A stretch of DNA of 64,000 bases from NCBI RefSeq assembly GCF_037201975.1, contig NZ_CP147520.1, positions 1,426,001 to 1,490,000 of the forward strand, read 5' to 3'. Positions 8,067 to 17,012 of the stretch are shown here, in pieces. The translations under genes were made by a program, and so were the position numbers. How positions within the stretch are numbered: the stretch's first letter is position 1; the number at the start of each line of letters is the position of its first letter. The notes below the pieces were generated by a model that did no database searches, was not told the origin of the DNA, and saw only the letters and a program-made list of their open reading frames with translations. The DNA comes from Streptomyces sp. TG1A-60 (GTDB lineage Bacteria > Actinomycetota > Actinomycetes > Streptomycetales > Streptomycetaceae).

Positions 8067-9170
8067 TCAGAGGTCGAAGTCCAGCCCCGTCTCGTCGGAC
8101 TGCGGGCGGGCACGGCAGGCAAGGGTGTATCCCGCCGCGAGTTCTCCGGGCCCCAGCACGTACTGGCGGCCGGTCGTGACTGCTCCGTGGGTCACCCTGG
8201 CGCGACAGCTTCCGCACAGACCCTCGCGGCAGGAGTACGGAATGTCCGGCCGGTCCCGCAGCAGTGCGTCCAGCGCCACCCGGTCCTGGTCCTCCATGAC
8301 GGCTACGGTCGTCCGTCCGCCGAGAGAGGCGGTGATCCGCATGGTGCGGGCGCGCGGTTCGGCCACCGGCGGTGACGGGTCCCGGGAGGCGAGGGAGAAG
8401 TGTTCGGAGCGTATCCAAGCCGGGTCGGCACCCCACTGGGTCAGGGCCTCGCGCAGCGACGTGACCATTGCCCAGGGCCCACAGAGGTAGAAGTACGCGT
8501 GGCCGTCCGGCTCGGCGCCGACCGCGCGGAGCAGTCGCGGCAGCCTCGTGGTGTCGATGTGGCCGGAGAGCATCTCGGCCTCGCGGGTCTCCCGGGTCAG
8601 CAGGTACAGGGGGAGGAACCGGTCGACGTGGGCGTCCTTGAGGTCGACGAGTTCGTCAGCGAGCAGCACCGACCGGGCCGTTCGGTTGATGTAGACCAGC
8701 GACACCCTGCACCGGGGATCGTCCTGCAGTGCCGCCGTAGCCATGCTCAACAGCGGAGTGATACCGCTGCCGGCGGCCACCATCACGTGGTGCGCCCCGG
8801 GCCGCGCCACGAGTCCGAAGCCGCCGGTCGGAGGCGCGATGTCCAGCACGTCACCGGCGGACAGCACGGTCGTGGCGTACTCCGCGAAGCCGCCGGGGCC
8901 GAGCCGCTTGACCACCAGGCGCAGTTCGCGCTGCCCGTAGGGTGACGGGCAGATCGAGTAACTGCGGCGGATCTCGGTCCCGTTCAGGAGGTGCCGGACG
9001 GTCACGTGCTGGCCGGGCCGGTGGGAGAAGGCACCGGCCAGCCGGTCCGGGAGGTCCAGAGTGAGGGCCACCGCCTCATCGGTGAGCGGCTGCACCCGCG
9101 CCACCCGCAGCCGGTGCCATCCGGTCGCGGGCCCGGTAAGCGCCACCACGCCCTGCTCGGTCGTCGTCAT
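8067..9170 (-). CDS. paaE: Phenylacetyl-CoA epoxidase-type reductase subunit PaaE
   Basis: The 367-residue protein is a ferredoxin-NADP reductase fused to a plant-type 2Fe-2S domain, the electron-supply subunit of the PaaABCDE oxygenase. Residues ~15-110 form the FAD domain (RRSYSICPSPYG contacts flavin). NADPH-binding motifs are VAAGSGITPLLSMATAAL and YLCGPWAMV. The C-terminal cluster reads CREGLCGSCRARV plus a later Cys in TLACRARP. The chosen ATG (9170) lies 9 bp after the paaD stop; the upstream in-frame reading overlaps paaD in a different frame and is not coding. Operon position at the end of paaABCD is the classical order. Confidence 0.93.
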   Translation of the reverse strand: MTTTEQGVVALTGPATGWHRLRVARVQPLTDEAVALTLDLPDRLAGAFSHRPGQHVTVRHLLNGTEIRRSYSICPSPYGQRELRLVVKRLGPGGFAEYATTVLSAGDVLDIAPPTGGFGLVARPGAHHVMVAAGSGITPLLSMATAALQDDPRCRVSLVYINRTARSVLLADELVDLKDAHVDRFLPLYLLTRETREAEMLSGHIDTTRLPRLLRAVGAEPDGHAYFYLCGPWAMVTSLREALTQWGADPAWIRSEHFSLASRDPSPPVAEPRARTMRITASLGGRTTVAVMEDQDRVALDALLRDRPDIPYSCREGLCGSCRARVTHGAVTTGRQYVLGPGELAAGYTLACRARPQSDETGLDFDL

Positions 9171-9178
9171 GGGCGCCG

Positions 9179-9676
9179 TCACACCGCCTTCATGTGGGGG
9201 AAGGACTCCCGGCAGGCGGTGCACACCAGGATCGTCTGGCATCCGGTCGACCCGAACGGGCCCAGCGGCCGGGTCGCCGCGGAACCGCAGTTCGGGCAAG
9301 GTCGGCCCAGGCCGAGCCGGACCGGCAGCGGTGCTCCTGCGGCACCGGGGGGCACGATGCCGTGTTCGGCGAGCTTGCGGCGACCCGCCCCGCTGATCCA
9401 GTCGGTGGTCCACGCGGGCGAGAGCGCCCACGTCACCCGCCCTTCGGGATGCCCGCACTCCGCCAGTACGGTCCGCAGGTCGGCCTCGATCACCGGGAGC
9501 GCCGGACAGCCGAGGTAGGTCGGCGTGACGACAACCTCCACAACACGGTCCGCGCCCTCCCGCACCGAACGGATCACTCCCAGGTCGGCCAGGGTGATCA
9601 TCGGCAGTTCCGGGTCCGGTACGGCCTCCACCCGGGCCCGGACCTGGTCGGGGTCCAACCGGACGGCCGCGCTCAC
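9179..9676 (-). CDS. paaD: Phenylacetyl-CoA epoxidase-type subunit PaaD (DUF59/MIP18 family)
   Basis: A 165-residue protein with an N-terminal MIP18/DUF59 domain (VEAVPDPELPMITLADLGVI, then TPTYLGCPALPVIE) and a C-terminal zinc-binding tail with Cys pairs in PCPNCGS and CTACRESF. In known PAA systems PaaD is needed for oxygenase maturation, probably in iron-sulphur handling. The start is a GTG at 9676 that overlaps the paaC stop (GTGA). All five paa subunits are intact, so the complex could work. Confidence 0.92.
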   Translation of the reverse strand: MSAAVRLDPDQVRARVEAVPDPELPMITLADLGVIRSVREGADRVVEVVVTPTYLGCPALPVIEADLRTVLAECGHPEGRVTWALSPAWTTDWISGAGRRKLAEHGIVPPGAAGAPLPVRLGLGRPCPNCGSAATRPLGPFGSTGCQTILVCTACRESFPHMKAV

Positions 9677-10461
9677 CAGACACCTCCGGGATACTGTCGG
9701 AAGACCGACTGGAATTCGGCCAGCAGCGGGGCGAACGCCTCGGTGTGGAGTCCCGACCGCCCGCCGGTCGCCTGCCAGGACGGCGCCGGGACGGTGAGCC
9801 CGGCCTCTGTCAGGATCCCGGTCACCTCCCGTTCCCAAGCGGCCCGGAGGCGGGCCGGGGCGACCGCCGTGCCGTCCGTGTCGAGCCGGGTCGTCAGGTC
9901 GTCGGCCTCGAACAGCTCGGCCGCATAGGGCCAGACGTGTTCCAGACCAGCCTGCATCCGCCGACGGCTCTCCTCCGTTCCCAGACCCAGCCGTACGGTC
10001 CACTGCGAGGCGTGCAGGCAGTGGTACTCCGCCTCCTTGGCCGCGCGAGAGGCAAAGGACGCCAGCCCCTCATCGGCCGATGCCGCCAGCTCCGCGTACA
10101 GCAGGCTCGTGTAGTGCGTGTACGCCAGCTGCCGGGCGATGGTGACGGCGAAGTCGCCGCCCGGCAGCTCCAGTAGCAGCGCGCTGCGGAACTCGCGCTC
10201 GGTCCTGCGGTAGGCGAAGTCGTCGTCGCTGCGGTTCGTCCCGTCCGAACGGCCACTGAAGCCCAGCAGGACCCGGGCGTGGCCGAGCAGGTCCAGTGCG
10301 ATGTTCGACAGGGCCAGATCCTCTTCGATGGTGGGGGCGTTGGTCACCCAGGCGCACAGTCGCTGACAGAGGATCAGCGCGTCGTCACCGAGCCTGAGGG
10401 CGTAGTCGGCGACGTCGTGGTTCCGCGTACCGGCGAAGCCACCGGGGAGTTCACTCGTCAT
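9673..10461 (-). CDS. paaC: Phenylacetyl-CoA epoxidase-type structural subunit PaaC
   Basis: The 262-residue ferritin-fold protein pairs with PaaA in the oxygenase core. Visible blocks include DYALRLGDDALILCQRLCAW, IALDLLGHARVLLGF, RQLAYTHYTSLLY and KEAEYHCLHASQW. PaaC is catalytically silent in studied systems and holds the PaaA subunit and CoA ester. Start ATG 10461 lies inside the 3' end of paaB (11-bp overlap), showing translational coupling. The C-terminus LLAEFQSVFRQYPGGVW is typical. Confidence 0.92.
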   Translation of the reverse strand: MTSELPGGFAGTRNHDVADYALRLGDDALILCQRLCAWVTNAPTIEEDLALSNIALDLLGHARVLLGFSGRSDGTNRSDDDFAYRRTEREFRSALLLELPGGDFAVTIARQLAYTHYTSLLYAELAASADEGLASFASRAAKEAEYHCLHASQWTVRLGLGTEESRRRMQAGLEHVWPYAAELFEADDLTTRLDTDGTAVAPARLRAAWEREVTGILTEAGLTVPAPSWQATGGRSGLHTEAFAPLLAEFQSVFRQYPGGVW

Positions 10462-10753
10462 GGTCGTCTGCCTCGTTGAGCGGCACGTACATCTGCGGAT
10501 ACCGGTAAGGCTTGTCGGCTCCGTTGCTGAAGAAGGGGTCCTTCTCGCCGGGAGAGGAGGCCCGCACCGCGTCGGAGCGCACCACCCAGATCGACACCGG
10601 GTCCCCGCGGCGGGTGTAGAGGTCCCTTGCGTTGGCGATGGCCATGTCGGCGTCCGCGCCCTGGACCGAACCGACATGCTGATGGGAGAGGCCACGGCGC
10701 GGCCTGATGAACACCTCCCAGGGCGTCTGCGCCCCGACGGCTTCGCGGCTCAT
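10451..10753 (-). CDS. paaB: Phenylacetyl-CoA epoxidase-type subunit PaaB
   Basis: A 100-residue protein with the signature [20 protein letters not shown], followed by ALDNARDLY-like [20 protein letters not shown] and [10 protein letters not shown]. PaaB bridges PaaAC subcomplexes in characterised systems. It overlaps paaA at its start (10753 versus the paaA stop at 10750, ATGA) and paaC at its end. Length and sequence are normal for the family. Confidence 0.92.
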   Translation of the reverse strand: MSREAVGAQTPWEVFIRPRRGLSHQHVGSVQGADADMAIANARDLYTRRGDPVSIWVVRSDAVRASSPGEKDPFFSNGADKPYRYPQMYVPLNEADDHDE

Positions 10754-11766
10754 TGCTCCTGCCCCTCCGTCACCCGGCGTGCCGCGTAGGCGTCGGCCGC
10801 CGCCCGCACCCAGGCGCCGTTCTCGTGGGCCGCCACGCGGTGCGCCAGCCGCTGTCGGCCGCACTGAGCGCCGGCGGCCAGGGCCGTGCGGTACACCTGC
10901 CAGTCCACCGGCGTGAAGTCGTAGTGCCCGCGCTCCTCGTTCCAGCGGATCGCCGGGTCGGGCAGAGTCACTCCGAGTCGCTCCGCCTGCGGGACGACGT
11001 TGTCCAGGAAGCGCTGCCGCAGCTCGTCGTTGCTGTGGCGTTTGATCCCCCAGGCCATCGAACGGCGGCTGACCGCGGCGCCCATTGCCGCGGCCCTCGT
11101 GTCCCCGCCGCCCTCCACCGTGTCCGGCGGGCCGAACATCAGGGCCACCGCGGGCAGCCACCACCGGTTGACGGCGTCCTGTGCCATCTCCTGCTGCTCC
11201 CGCGTGCCCCGGCACAGCGTCCAGAGCAGGTCGTATCCCTGACGGACGTGGAAGGTCTCCTCCTGGCACACCCGCTGCATGGCCCTTGCGTACGGGCCGT
11301 AGGAAGTGCGGCACAGCGGGGCCTGGTTGATCACCGCAGCGCCGTCCGTCAGCCAGGCGATCGCCCCGGTGTCGGCCCAGGTCAGGGCGGGGTGGTTGAA
11401 CGTGTCCGAGGACCGCTGGTGTCCACTGTGCAACGCGTCGAGGAGTTCGGCCCGGGTGACGCCGAGAGTCTCCGCCGCCGCGTACAGGTACAGGCCGTGT
11501 CCGGCCTCGTCCTGCACCTTGGCGAGCAGGGCGGCCTTGCGCCGGAGGGAGGGGGCCCGGGTCAGCCAGGACCCCTCCGGCTGCATCCCGATGATCTCCG
11601 AGTGCGCGTGCTGAGCGATCTGCCGGACCACCATCCGCCGGTAGCCGTCGGGCAGCCAGTCCCGGGGTTCGATGAACTCGTCGGCCGCGACGAGTTCATC
11701 GAAGTACTCGTCGCGATGCTTCCCGTCGTCCGCGGCAGCGGCCGTGGAACCTGCCTCGGTGATCAC
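10750..11766 (-). CDS. paaA: Phenylacetyl-CoA epoxidase-type catalytic subunit PaaA
   Basis: The 338-residue di-iron ferritin-fold subunit. Both ExxH metal motifs are present, [17 protein letters not shown] and [13 protein letters not shown], and [13 protein letters not shown] is a strong PaaA block. In the known pathway the complex epoxidises the aromatic ring of phenylacetyl-CoA. No phenylacetate-CoA ligase or later PAA degradation genes are present here; the operon instead continues into tryptophan dioxygenase and kynureninase. I therefore suspect an aromatic thioester such as anthraniloyl-CoA or -ACP as substrate. Translation starts at a GTG (11766) behind AGGAGG (11771-11776). Confidence 0.93.
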   Translation of the reverse strand: MITEAGSTAAAADDGKHRDEYFDELVAADEFIEPRDWLPDGYRRMVVRQIAQHAHSEIIGMQPEGSWLTRAPSLRRKAALLAKVQDEAGHGLYLYAAAETLGVTRAELLDALHSGHQRSSDTFNHPALTWADTGAIAWLTDGAAVINQAPLCRTSYGPYARAMQRVCQEETFHVRQGYDLLWTLCRGTREQQEMAQDAVNRWWLPAVALMFGPPDTVEGGGDTRAAAMGAAVSRRSMAWGIKRHSNDELRQRFLDNVVPQAERLGVTLPDPAIRWNEERGHYDFTPVDWQVYRTALAAGAQCGRQRLAHRVAAHENGAWVRAAADAYAARRVTEGQEQ

Positions 11767-11955
11767 CTGGCACCTCCTCTGCCCTCTTCCCCATGGGCTT
11801 CACATACGGAGGAGTGGCGGCGCGGCGGGTTCAATCCCTCACCAGCTGTCGGAACCGCGTGAGCAACACCACAGCGGCGACAGGGATTGTCGGCACCCTC
11901 CCGCTCCTCCTTTCCGATCCGAGAGACCGCGTGGCGTTGTGAAGGGTGGACAAGC
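11767..11955. promoter_or_regulatory. Divergent promoter region between paaA and ACP gene
   Basis: The 189-bp spacer separates the leftward paa/tryptophan operon from the rightward ACP-ligase pair and must hold promoters for both. AGGAGG for paaA lies at 11771-11776. I could not define -10/-35 hexamers or a convincing operator. Confidence 0.5.
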
Positions 11956-12207
11956 ATGAGCACCATACGAGAGCTACTCACCGAACTGACTGGAACGTCG
12001 GAGTACGCCGAGAAACTCAGCGACGACACCGACCTGGCCGCCAGCGGTATCGACTCGGGGGACCTCGTTCGTCTGATCCTGCTCATCGAACAGCACACGG
12101 GAGCGGAGATCACCGCCCAGGACATGGAGAAGCTGTCCACCATCGCGGACTACGAACGGTTCCTCGCCGACCGTGCCGACTCCGCCCCGCAGCCGGGCGG
12201 TGCGTGA
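11956..12207 (+). CDS. Acyl carrier protein
   Basis: An 83-residue stand-alone carrier protein. The phosphopantetheine serine lies in LAASGIDSGDLVRLILLIEQ, slightly different from the common DSL motif (DSG). The flanking acidic helices and the C-terminal ADYERFLADRA are as in type II ACPs. It is translationally coupled (TGATG) to the adjacent acyl-AMP ligase, so that ligase probably loads it. The local substrate candidate is anthranilate or another aromatic acid from the divergent operon; that is inference. Confidence 0.85.
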   Translation: MSTIRELLTELTGTSEYAEKLSDDTDLAASGIDSGDLVRLILLIEQHTGAEITAQDMEKLSTIADYERFLADRADSAPQPGGA

Positions 12208-13715
12208 TGTGGCTGACCCAGTTGCTGCAGCGCAACCACCAGTGCTTCCCGGACCGGACGGCACTGGTGGACGCGCGCCGCTCGGTCACCTGGGCCGAGC
12301 TCCACGACAGGGTGGCCCGACTCGCCCGCGGTCTCTCCGGGCGCGGCATCCGCCGCGGCGACCGCGTGGCCGTCCTCTCGCTGGACCGCATCGAGGTGCT
12401 GGAGACGTACTTCGCGCTGGCCCGTCTGGGAGCGCTGTTCGTCCCGCTCAACCACAGCCTCACCCCCGCTGAGGTGTTCGCGATCGCGGAGTCCTGCGAT
12501 CCGGTGGCGGTGATCGGTGAGTCGGCCCTGCTGGAACGGCATCCGGACCTGCCGGTGCGGATCCGCGTGCCGGTGGACGGCGCGGAGTTCGCCGCACTGT
12601 GCGAGGCGGACGGGCCGGCCCTGTCCGACGCGCCCGTGCCAGACCATGCCGGGACCTCGGGTCTTCCCGACGTGCCGGACGACGCGCCGGCGGCGATCCT
12701 GCACACCTCGGCGACCACCGGCCGGGCCAAGGGCGTCGCCGTCGACCACGCCTCCTTCCGCGCCATCGCGCTCGGCTGGCTCGCCCAGGTGCGGCCCACG
12801 AACGACATCGTGATGGTCAACTGCTGCCCGCTGTACCACGGCAGCATGGTGGTCTCCCTCACCTACATGGCCGCGGGTGCCACCGTGGTGCTCATGCCGG
12901 GCTTCCAGCCTCAGCGGGCGCTGGCCGCGATCGAGGAGAACCGAGCCACGCACGTCTGGCTGGTGCCTCAGATGATCCGTTTCCTCATGCAGTCGAAGTC
13001 GCTGCAGAGCACGGACCTGTCCAGTCTGCGCGAGGTGCTCTACGGTGCCGCGCCGATGCCGCCGGAGGTCTACGCCGAGGCCTTCGATCGGCTCGGCTGC
13101 GGCTTCCGGCAGGTCTACGGGATGACCGAGGTGGGCGGTCCGTTCGTCACGCTCGGTCCGGACGAGCACCCCGCGCCGGGCACCACCGACGTGATCCCGG
13201 CCGGCCGGGTGATCCCCGGCATGTCTGTGAAGGCCCTGGACCCGAAGGACCAGGAGGTGTCCCCCGGCGTCATCGGGGAAATCTGTACGCGCGGCCCCGG
13301 AGTGATGCGCGGCTACTGGAACGACGAGAAGGCCACCGCCGACATCACGACGGACGGCTGGATCCGCACGGGCGATCTCGGCTTCATCGATCGCGACGGC
13401 CGGGTGCACCTGATCGACCGGAGCAAGGACCTGATCATCCGGGCAGGGCAGAACGTCTACCCCAGGGAGATCGAACAGGCACTGCGTTCCCACCCCGCGG
13501 TGCACGACGCCGCCGTGGTCGGGGTGGCGGACGCCGACTACGGCGAGGTGCCGCTGGCCTTCGTGGTGGCCGAGGACGGGACCACCCCCGACGAGGTGCA
13601 GGCCCACCTGGCCGGCCTCCTCGCCGCGTACAAGAGGCCCCGGCACATCCGGTTCATCGAAGAGGTGCCCAGGAACCCCGCAGGCAAGATCCTCAAGAAG
13701 TCACTGCCCGTCTGA
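12207..13715 (+). CDS. AMP-dependent acyl-CoA/acyl-ACP ligase
   Basis: A 502-residue ANL-superfamily enzyme that activates a carboxylic acid as acyl-AMP and transfers it to a thiol. Motifs: the P-loop ILHTSATTGRAKGVAVDH (~residues 166-183), QVYGMTEVGG, GWIRTGDLGFIDRDGRVHLI, DRSKDLIIRAGQNVYPREIE, and the catalytic lysine near the end in NPAGKILKKSL. The ATG overlaps the ACP stop by one base. The carrier partner is probably the coupled ACP. Benzoate/anthranilate-type and aliphatic ligases cannot be separated by eye, so the substrate is left open; the neighbouring anthranilate route is the best hint. Confidence 0.9.
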   Translation: MWLTQLLQRNHQCFPDRTALVDARRSVTWAELHDRVARLARGLSGRGIRRGDRVAVLSLDRIEVLETYFALARLGALFVPLNHSLTPAEVFAIAESCDPVAVIGESALLERHPDLPVRIRVPVDGAEFAALCEADGPALSDAPVPDHAGTSGLPDVPDDAPAAILHTSATTGRAKGVAVDHASFRAIALGWLAQVRPTNDIVMVNCCPLYHGSMVVSLTYMAAGATVVLMPGFQPQRALAAIEENRATHVWLVPQMIRFLMQSKSLQSTDLSSLREVLYGAAPMPPEVYAEAFDRLGCGFRQVYGMTEVGGPFVTLGPDEHPAPGTTDVIPAGRVIPGMSVKALDPKDQEVSPGVIGEICTRGPGVMRGYWNDEKATADITTDGWIRTGDLGFIDRDGRVHLIDRSKDLIIRAGQNVYPREIEQALRSHPAVHDAAVVGVADADYGEVPLAFVVAEDGTTPDEVQAHLAGLLAAYKRPRHIRFIEEVPRNPAGKILKKSLPV

Positions 13716-14040
13716 CCCGCACACCCTCTTGCGCACAGAGCCCGCACCGGGCCTCGACGCCGGGGAAACCGTCCTGGAGTTGCGCTCGTGCGAGAGGCGC
13801 AGGCGTGGTGGTCGGTCGGCCCGCGAAGCGGGCAGCCTTTGGCTGTGTTCTGTTGTACTGGCCAAGTTATTGCCGAAGTCAGCGCATGTGCTGGTGGTCT
13901 CGGTCGATGTTTCTGGTCCCGTCGTCGCAGTCCAGGCCCAAACGTCGAGGCGGTCGGCGTTGTGCCGGTCGGCCGGGGCGGGGCGAGCCCTTCCCCGCCG
14001 CGCGTCCGCGGCGGTGCGGGCCCGCTCCGCCGCGCCCTCG
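13716..14040. other. Convergent intergenic region
   Basis: Some 325 bases between the ends of the ligase and KASIII genes. It contains one short GC-rich hairpin (13819-13833), listed separately. No gene or gene fragment is recognised. Confidence 0.5.
13819..13833. terminator. Possible terminator hairpin
   Basis: GCCCGC-GAA-GCGGGC forms a perfect 6-bp stem with a 3-nt loop, followed by AGCCTTT. It lies between convergent genes, where a terminator is expected, but the T-run is weak. Confidence 0.35.
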
Positions 14041-15018
14041 TCAGGGGCAGGAGATCACCTGCGCCGCGTAGCTGAGGCCCGCGCCGAAGCCCATCAGCAG
14101 GATCGGTTCACCGGGCCGGACCTGGCCGAGGTCGATCAGCCGGGACAGCGCCAACGGCACGGAGGCCGCCGAGGTGTTGCCGGTCTCCACGATGTCCCGG
14201 GCCACGGCGGCGTTCGTGGCGCCGAGGCTCGTCGCCAGACGCTCGATCATCCGCAGGTTCGCCTGGTGCGTCACGAAGCCCTTGAGGTCGGCCGGGGTGA
14301 TCCCGGCGCGAGCGCAGGCCGCCGCCGCCACCGCGGCCAGCTCCGAGGTCACCCAGCGGTAGACGGCCTGGCCCTGCATGGTCACGCTGCCGTGTCGGTC
14401 GGGGATGGCGACCAGTCCGGCCTTGTCGCCGTCCCCGCCCCACTCCACCGGGTGAATCCCCGCCCGCTCCGCGGCGACGACGACCGCGGCACCGGCCCCG
14501 TCGGCGAAGACGGTTGCGGTGTCCACGTCTTCCTGGTCCACCCAGTCGGTCATCCGCTCGGCCCCGATGACCAGCGCGCGGCGGCTGGTGCGGGAGCGGA
14601 TGAGGCCGTCGGCTACGCCGAGGGCGTAACAGAAGCCCGCGCAGGCCGCGTTGACGTCGAAGGCCGCGATGTGCGGGACACCGAGGAGCGCCGCGACGGA
14701 CGCCGCGCCGCTCGGCATGGGCGACGGCATGGAGCAGGTGGCCAGGACCAGCAGATCGACGTCGGCGGCGGTGAGACCCGCCGCCGAGAGCGCCTTGGCC
14801 GCCGCGCCGGCCGCCATCCCCGTGACGGTCTCCTCCGCTCCGGCGAACCGCCGCTCGCGGACGCCCACCCGCCGCTCGATCCACTCGGCCGTGACGCCGA
14901 GGCCTTTCCCCAGCTCTTCGTTGCCGACGACCCGTTCCGGGCGGACGCCGGCGACGGCCGCGATCCGGGAACCGCCCGCGGCGTCGAAACCGGCCAGAGC
15001 GAATGAATTGGACAACAT
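14041..15018 (-). CDS. 3-oxoacyl-ACP synthase III (second KASIII)
   Basis: A 325-residue FabH-type enzyme with a full triad: Cys126 in NAACAGFCYAL, His251 in VTHQANLRM and Asn281 in ETGNTSAAS. The C-terminus GFGAGLSYAAQVI is also typical. ATG 15018 follows GAGGTG. It is encoded separately, facing the ACP/ligase pair. It could condense the starter made by that pair with malonyl-ACP, as in anthraniloyl-primed routes, or act in ordinary fatty-acid priming. It differs clearly from the other two KASIII proteins of the window, so these are not recent duplicates. Confidence 0.88.
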   Translation of the reverse strand: MLSNSFALAGFDAAGGSRIAAVAGVRPERVVGNEELGKGLGVTAEWIERRVGVRERRFAGAEETVTGMAAGAAAKALSAAGLTAADVDLLVLATCSMPSPMPSGAASVAALLGVPHIAAFDVNAACAGFCYALGVADGLIRSRTSRRALVIGAERMTDWVDQEDVDTATVFADGAGAAVVVAAERAGIHPVEWGGDGDKAGLVAIPDRHGSVTMQGQAVYRWVTSELAAVAAAACARAGITPADLKGFVTHQANLRMIERLATSLGATNAAVARDIVETGNTSAASVPLALSRLIDLGQVRPGEPILLMGFGAGLSYAAQVISCP

Positions 15019-15747
15019 GCGGTCACCTCAAGCTGTCTGCGGCGGGGATGGTCCGGCGGGCACCGAAAATCCGGCCCTCCGGGGGCCTTGAATGCGGGGC
15101 GGTGTTTTGCACGGAACCGTCAGTTCCCCTTGGGTGAGAGTTTTTTCCTTATCCGCATCCGGCTTCGGACACGGCCACGAACCGGAGAAGACTGAATGAA
15201 GAACCGGTTTTTACGGTGCGGATTGCGCTTCACCACCCCTGCGGAGATTCCTGCACGAGGGTCGAAGGGCGTACGTCCACCCCTCGGTGACCATCGCAAC
15301 GGTGGCCGACACAGGCGACTGGCCACGCCAACACCTGGGTCACCGAAGAGAGTTGAGTGATCGACTCATTTTGATTACAGTCAACGGGGCCGCCGGTAAA
15401 AGCTTGAACAGAACCACCGTTTCGCTTCATGGTTGATGATCTCTGGCGATCGGGTCGGTGCGTCCGGCTCCGGACTTGGGGTGGCGGCTGGTCTGCCCAG
15501 CATTCCCACGTGCCGCAGGTCTCGGCCTTCTCGGGGCGGATCGACCCATATTCGAGTGGGAATCCAGTCCAACCGGTGACCCTTCGCCATGGGAGTCCAG
15601 CGCGAGTGACGCAAGCCACAACGGCGACCGGCCGGTGCGAGTGCTGTCTAGATTCACTGTCGAGCCGAGGGGGGGATCGCGGTTGTGTACAACAAGTCGA
15701 TCCGATTCCTCCTGCGGTGACGGCTTCCTCAAGGAGTTGGAGAACGC
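15019..15747. promoter_or_regulatory. Long intergenic region upstream of KASIII and LuxR genes
   Basis: About 730 bases with no supported gene. It is less GC-rich than the surroundings around 15120-15240 and 15350-15420. It holds TGAGT-N5-ACTCA (15354-15368), TTGA-N6-TCAA (15371-15384) and, 55 bp before the LuxR start, GTTGT-GT-ACAAC (15682-15693). These inverted repeats are candidate regulator sites. It should carry the divergent promoters of the second KASIII and the LuxR-type gene. Confidence 0.4.
15682..15693. promoter_or_regulatory. Inverted repeat GTTGT-N2-ACAAC, candidate operator
   Basis: A short dyad with 5-bp arms lies 54 bp before the LuxR-type gene start. Position and symmetry suggest an operator; the protein that binds is unknown. 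Confidence 0.3.
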
Positions 15748-16065
15748 ATGCATGGGGAGAAGCTTCCGGCCGACGGAGGCGTCGACGGACGAATACGGGT
15801 CGGTGGCGGCCGCCTGGCATCGGTGGAGCGATCCGCCCTGCGGGTGCTGACCCCACGGGAGCTCGAAGTGTTCAGCGTGCTGCCGGACGGTGAGGGGAAC
15901 CGGGAGCTCGCCCGCCGGCTCGGCATCGCAGAGCGGACGGTCAAGGCCCATCTGACCAGCATCACCAGGAAGCTGGGGCTGCGGTCCCGGGTGGAGGCCG
16001 CACTCCTCGCGGCGGAGTGGTCGGACGACCTCCGGCTCGATCCGAAGGGCCTCGACAGGCCGTAG
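15748..16065 (+). CDS. Small LuxR-type transcriptional regulator
   Basis: The 105-residue protein consists of little more than a C-terminal LuxR helix-turn-helix: LTPRELEVFSVLPDGEGNRE (34-53), LARRLGIAERTVKAHLTSI and RKLGLRSRVEAALLA. There is no receiver, autoinducer or ATPase domain, so it may act constitutively or with a partner. ATG 15748 lies behind AAGGAG (15731-15736). The next gene, a PPTase, starts 10 bp downstream, so the two are probably co-transcribed. Its likely targets are the biosynthetic genes of Region A or B. Confidence 0.82.
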   Translation: MHGEKLPADGGVDGRIRVGGGRLASVERSALRVLTPRELEVFSVLPDGEGNRELARRLGIAERTVKAHLTSITRKLGLRSRVEAALLAAEWSDDLRLDPKGLDRP

Positions 16066-16075
16066 TGGCACCTTC

Positions 16076-16897
16076 ATGACTGAGTCCCTTCCGGTGGGGG
16101 CGGCGGGCGGGCCGCCCGGGCCTCATGACACCGACACGGACGATCCGCTCGACCGGGCGGACAGGATCGACGCGGTCGACGTGTGGACGCTGTGGATTCC
16201 GGACCACGCCGCGGCAGCCGCCGCGCGCGCCGCGATCCTCGACGCCGAAGAGGCGAAGCGTGCCGCCGGGTTCCAGGACCCCGCAGCACGCATGCGCTTC
16301 GTCACGTCCCACGTGGGGCTGCGCGTGCTGCTCGGCGCCCGCCTCGGGACCGCTCCACAGGACGTCGCGCTCGTCCGCGAGCGGTGCGGGATGCCCGGCT
16401 GCGAGAAGCCGCACGGGCGTCCCGCCGTCGCCGACCACCCCGGGGTGCACTTCTCGCTCTCGCACGCCGGGGACGTCGCACTCTACGCGCTGGCCGCCTC
16501 GCAGGTGGGGGCCGACATCGAGTCGCTGGAACTGGCCGGCGACGGCCTCGAACGGATGGCCCGGCGCCTGCACCCCGACGAGCGGCGCGCCCTCGACACC
16601 CTGCCTCCGACGGTGCGTCAGGAGGGGCTGCTCGGTTGCTGGGTGCGCAAGGAAGCCTTCCTCAAGGGGATCGGCACCGGACTGCCCGGCGGGGTCGGCA
16701 CCCATCACGTCGGCCTCGCAGCGGCACTGGCCCCACCCTGGGCACCGTCCGGGCCCCACGGCTGGGCCCTCCTCGACGTGCCCGCGCCCGACGGCTGCCA
16801 CGCGGCCGTCGCCCTGCGTCTCCAGAGCCCCGTGGGACGAGGACGGCTCCCCACCATGCGTACCTCCCGACTGCTGCTGGAATCGCTGCTTGAGTGA
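16076..16897 (+). CDS. Sfp-type 4'-phosphopantetheinyl transferase
   Basis: A 273-residue Sfp/AcpT-like enzyme that converts apo carrier proteins to the holo form using CoA. Motifs: HFSLSHAGDVALYALA, the magnesium-binding VGADIESLEL and WVRKEAFLKGIGTG (WxxKEAxxKGxGxG). An N-terminal extension rich in Asp/Pro precedes the first conserved helix (RMRFVTSHVGLRVLLG). It lies just after the LuxR-type regulator. The window encodes five carrier domains that need this modification: two stand-alone ACPs and three within the PKS proteins. Confidence 0.93.
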   Translation: MTESLPVGAAGGPPGPHDTDTDDPLDRADRIDAVDVWTLWIPDHAAAAAARAAILDAEEAKRAAGFQDPAARMRFVTSHVGLRVLLGARLGTAPQDVALVRERCGMPGCEKPHGRPAVADHPGVHFSLSHAGDVALYALAASQVGADIESLELAGDGLERMARRLHPDERRALDTLPPTVRQEGLLGCWVRKEAFLKGIGTGLPGGVGTHHVGLAAALAPPWAPSGPHGWALLDVPAPDGCHAAVALRLQSPVGRGRLPTMRTSRLLLESLLE

Positions 16898-17012
16898 CCG
16901 GGGCGAGGGGACGCACGGCTCACCTCCGGACGACGGCCGGCGTGGGAGACGTGGCCGAGCTGCCCGACTGAGGTGGACAGCGTGATCGGTCCGGCACCGT
17001 CGAACCGGTCGC

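Noticed and set aside
8067..11766. paaABCDE as a plain phenylacetate degradation operon
   Set aside because: The ligase, hydratase/isomerase and beta-oxidation genes of the catabolic pathway are absent and tryptophan-degradation genes share the operon.
15230..15856. 208-codon minus-strand frame upstream of the LuxR-type gene
   Set aside because: No recognisable motif or ribosome site, and it overlaps the LuxR-type gene antisense. Treated as intergenic.
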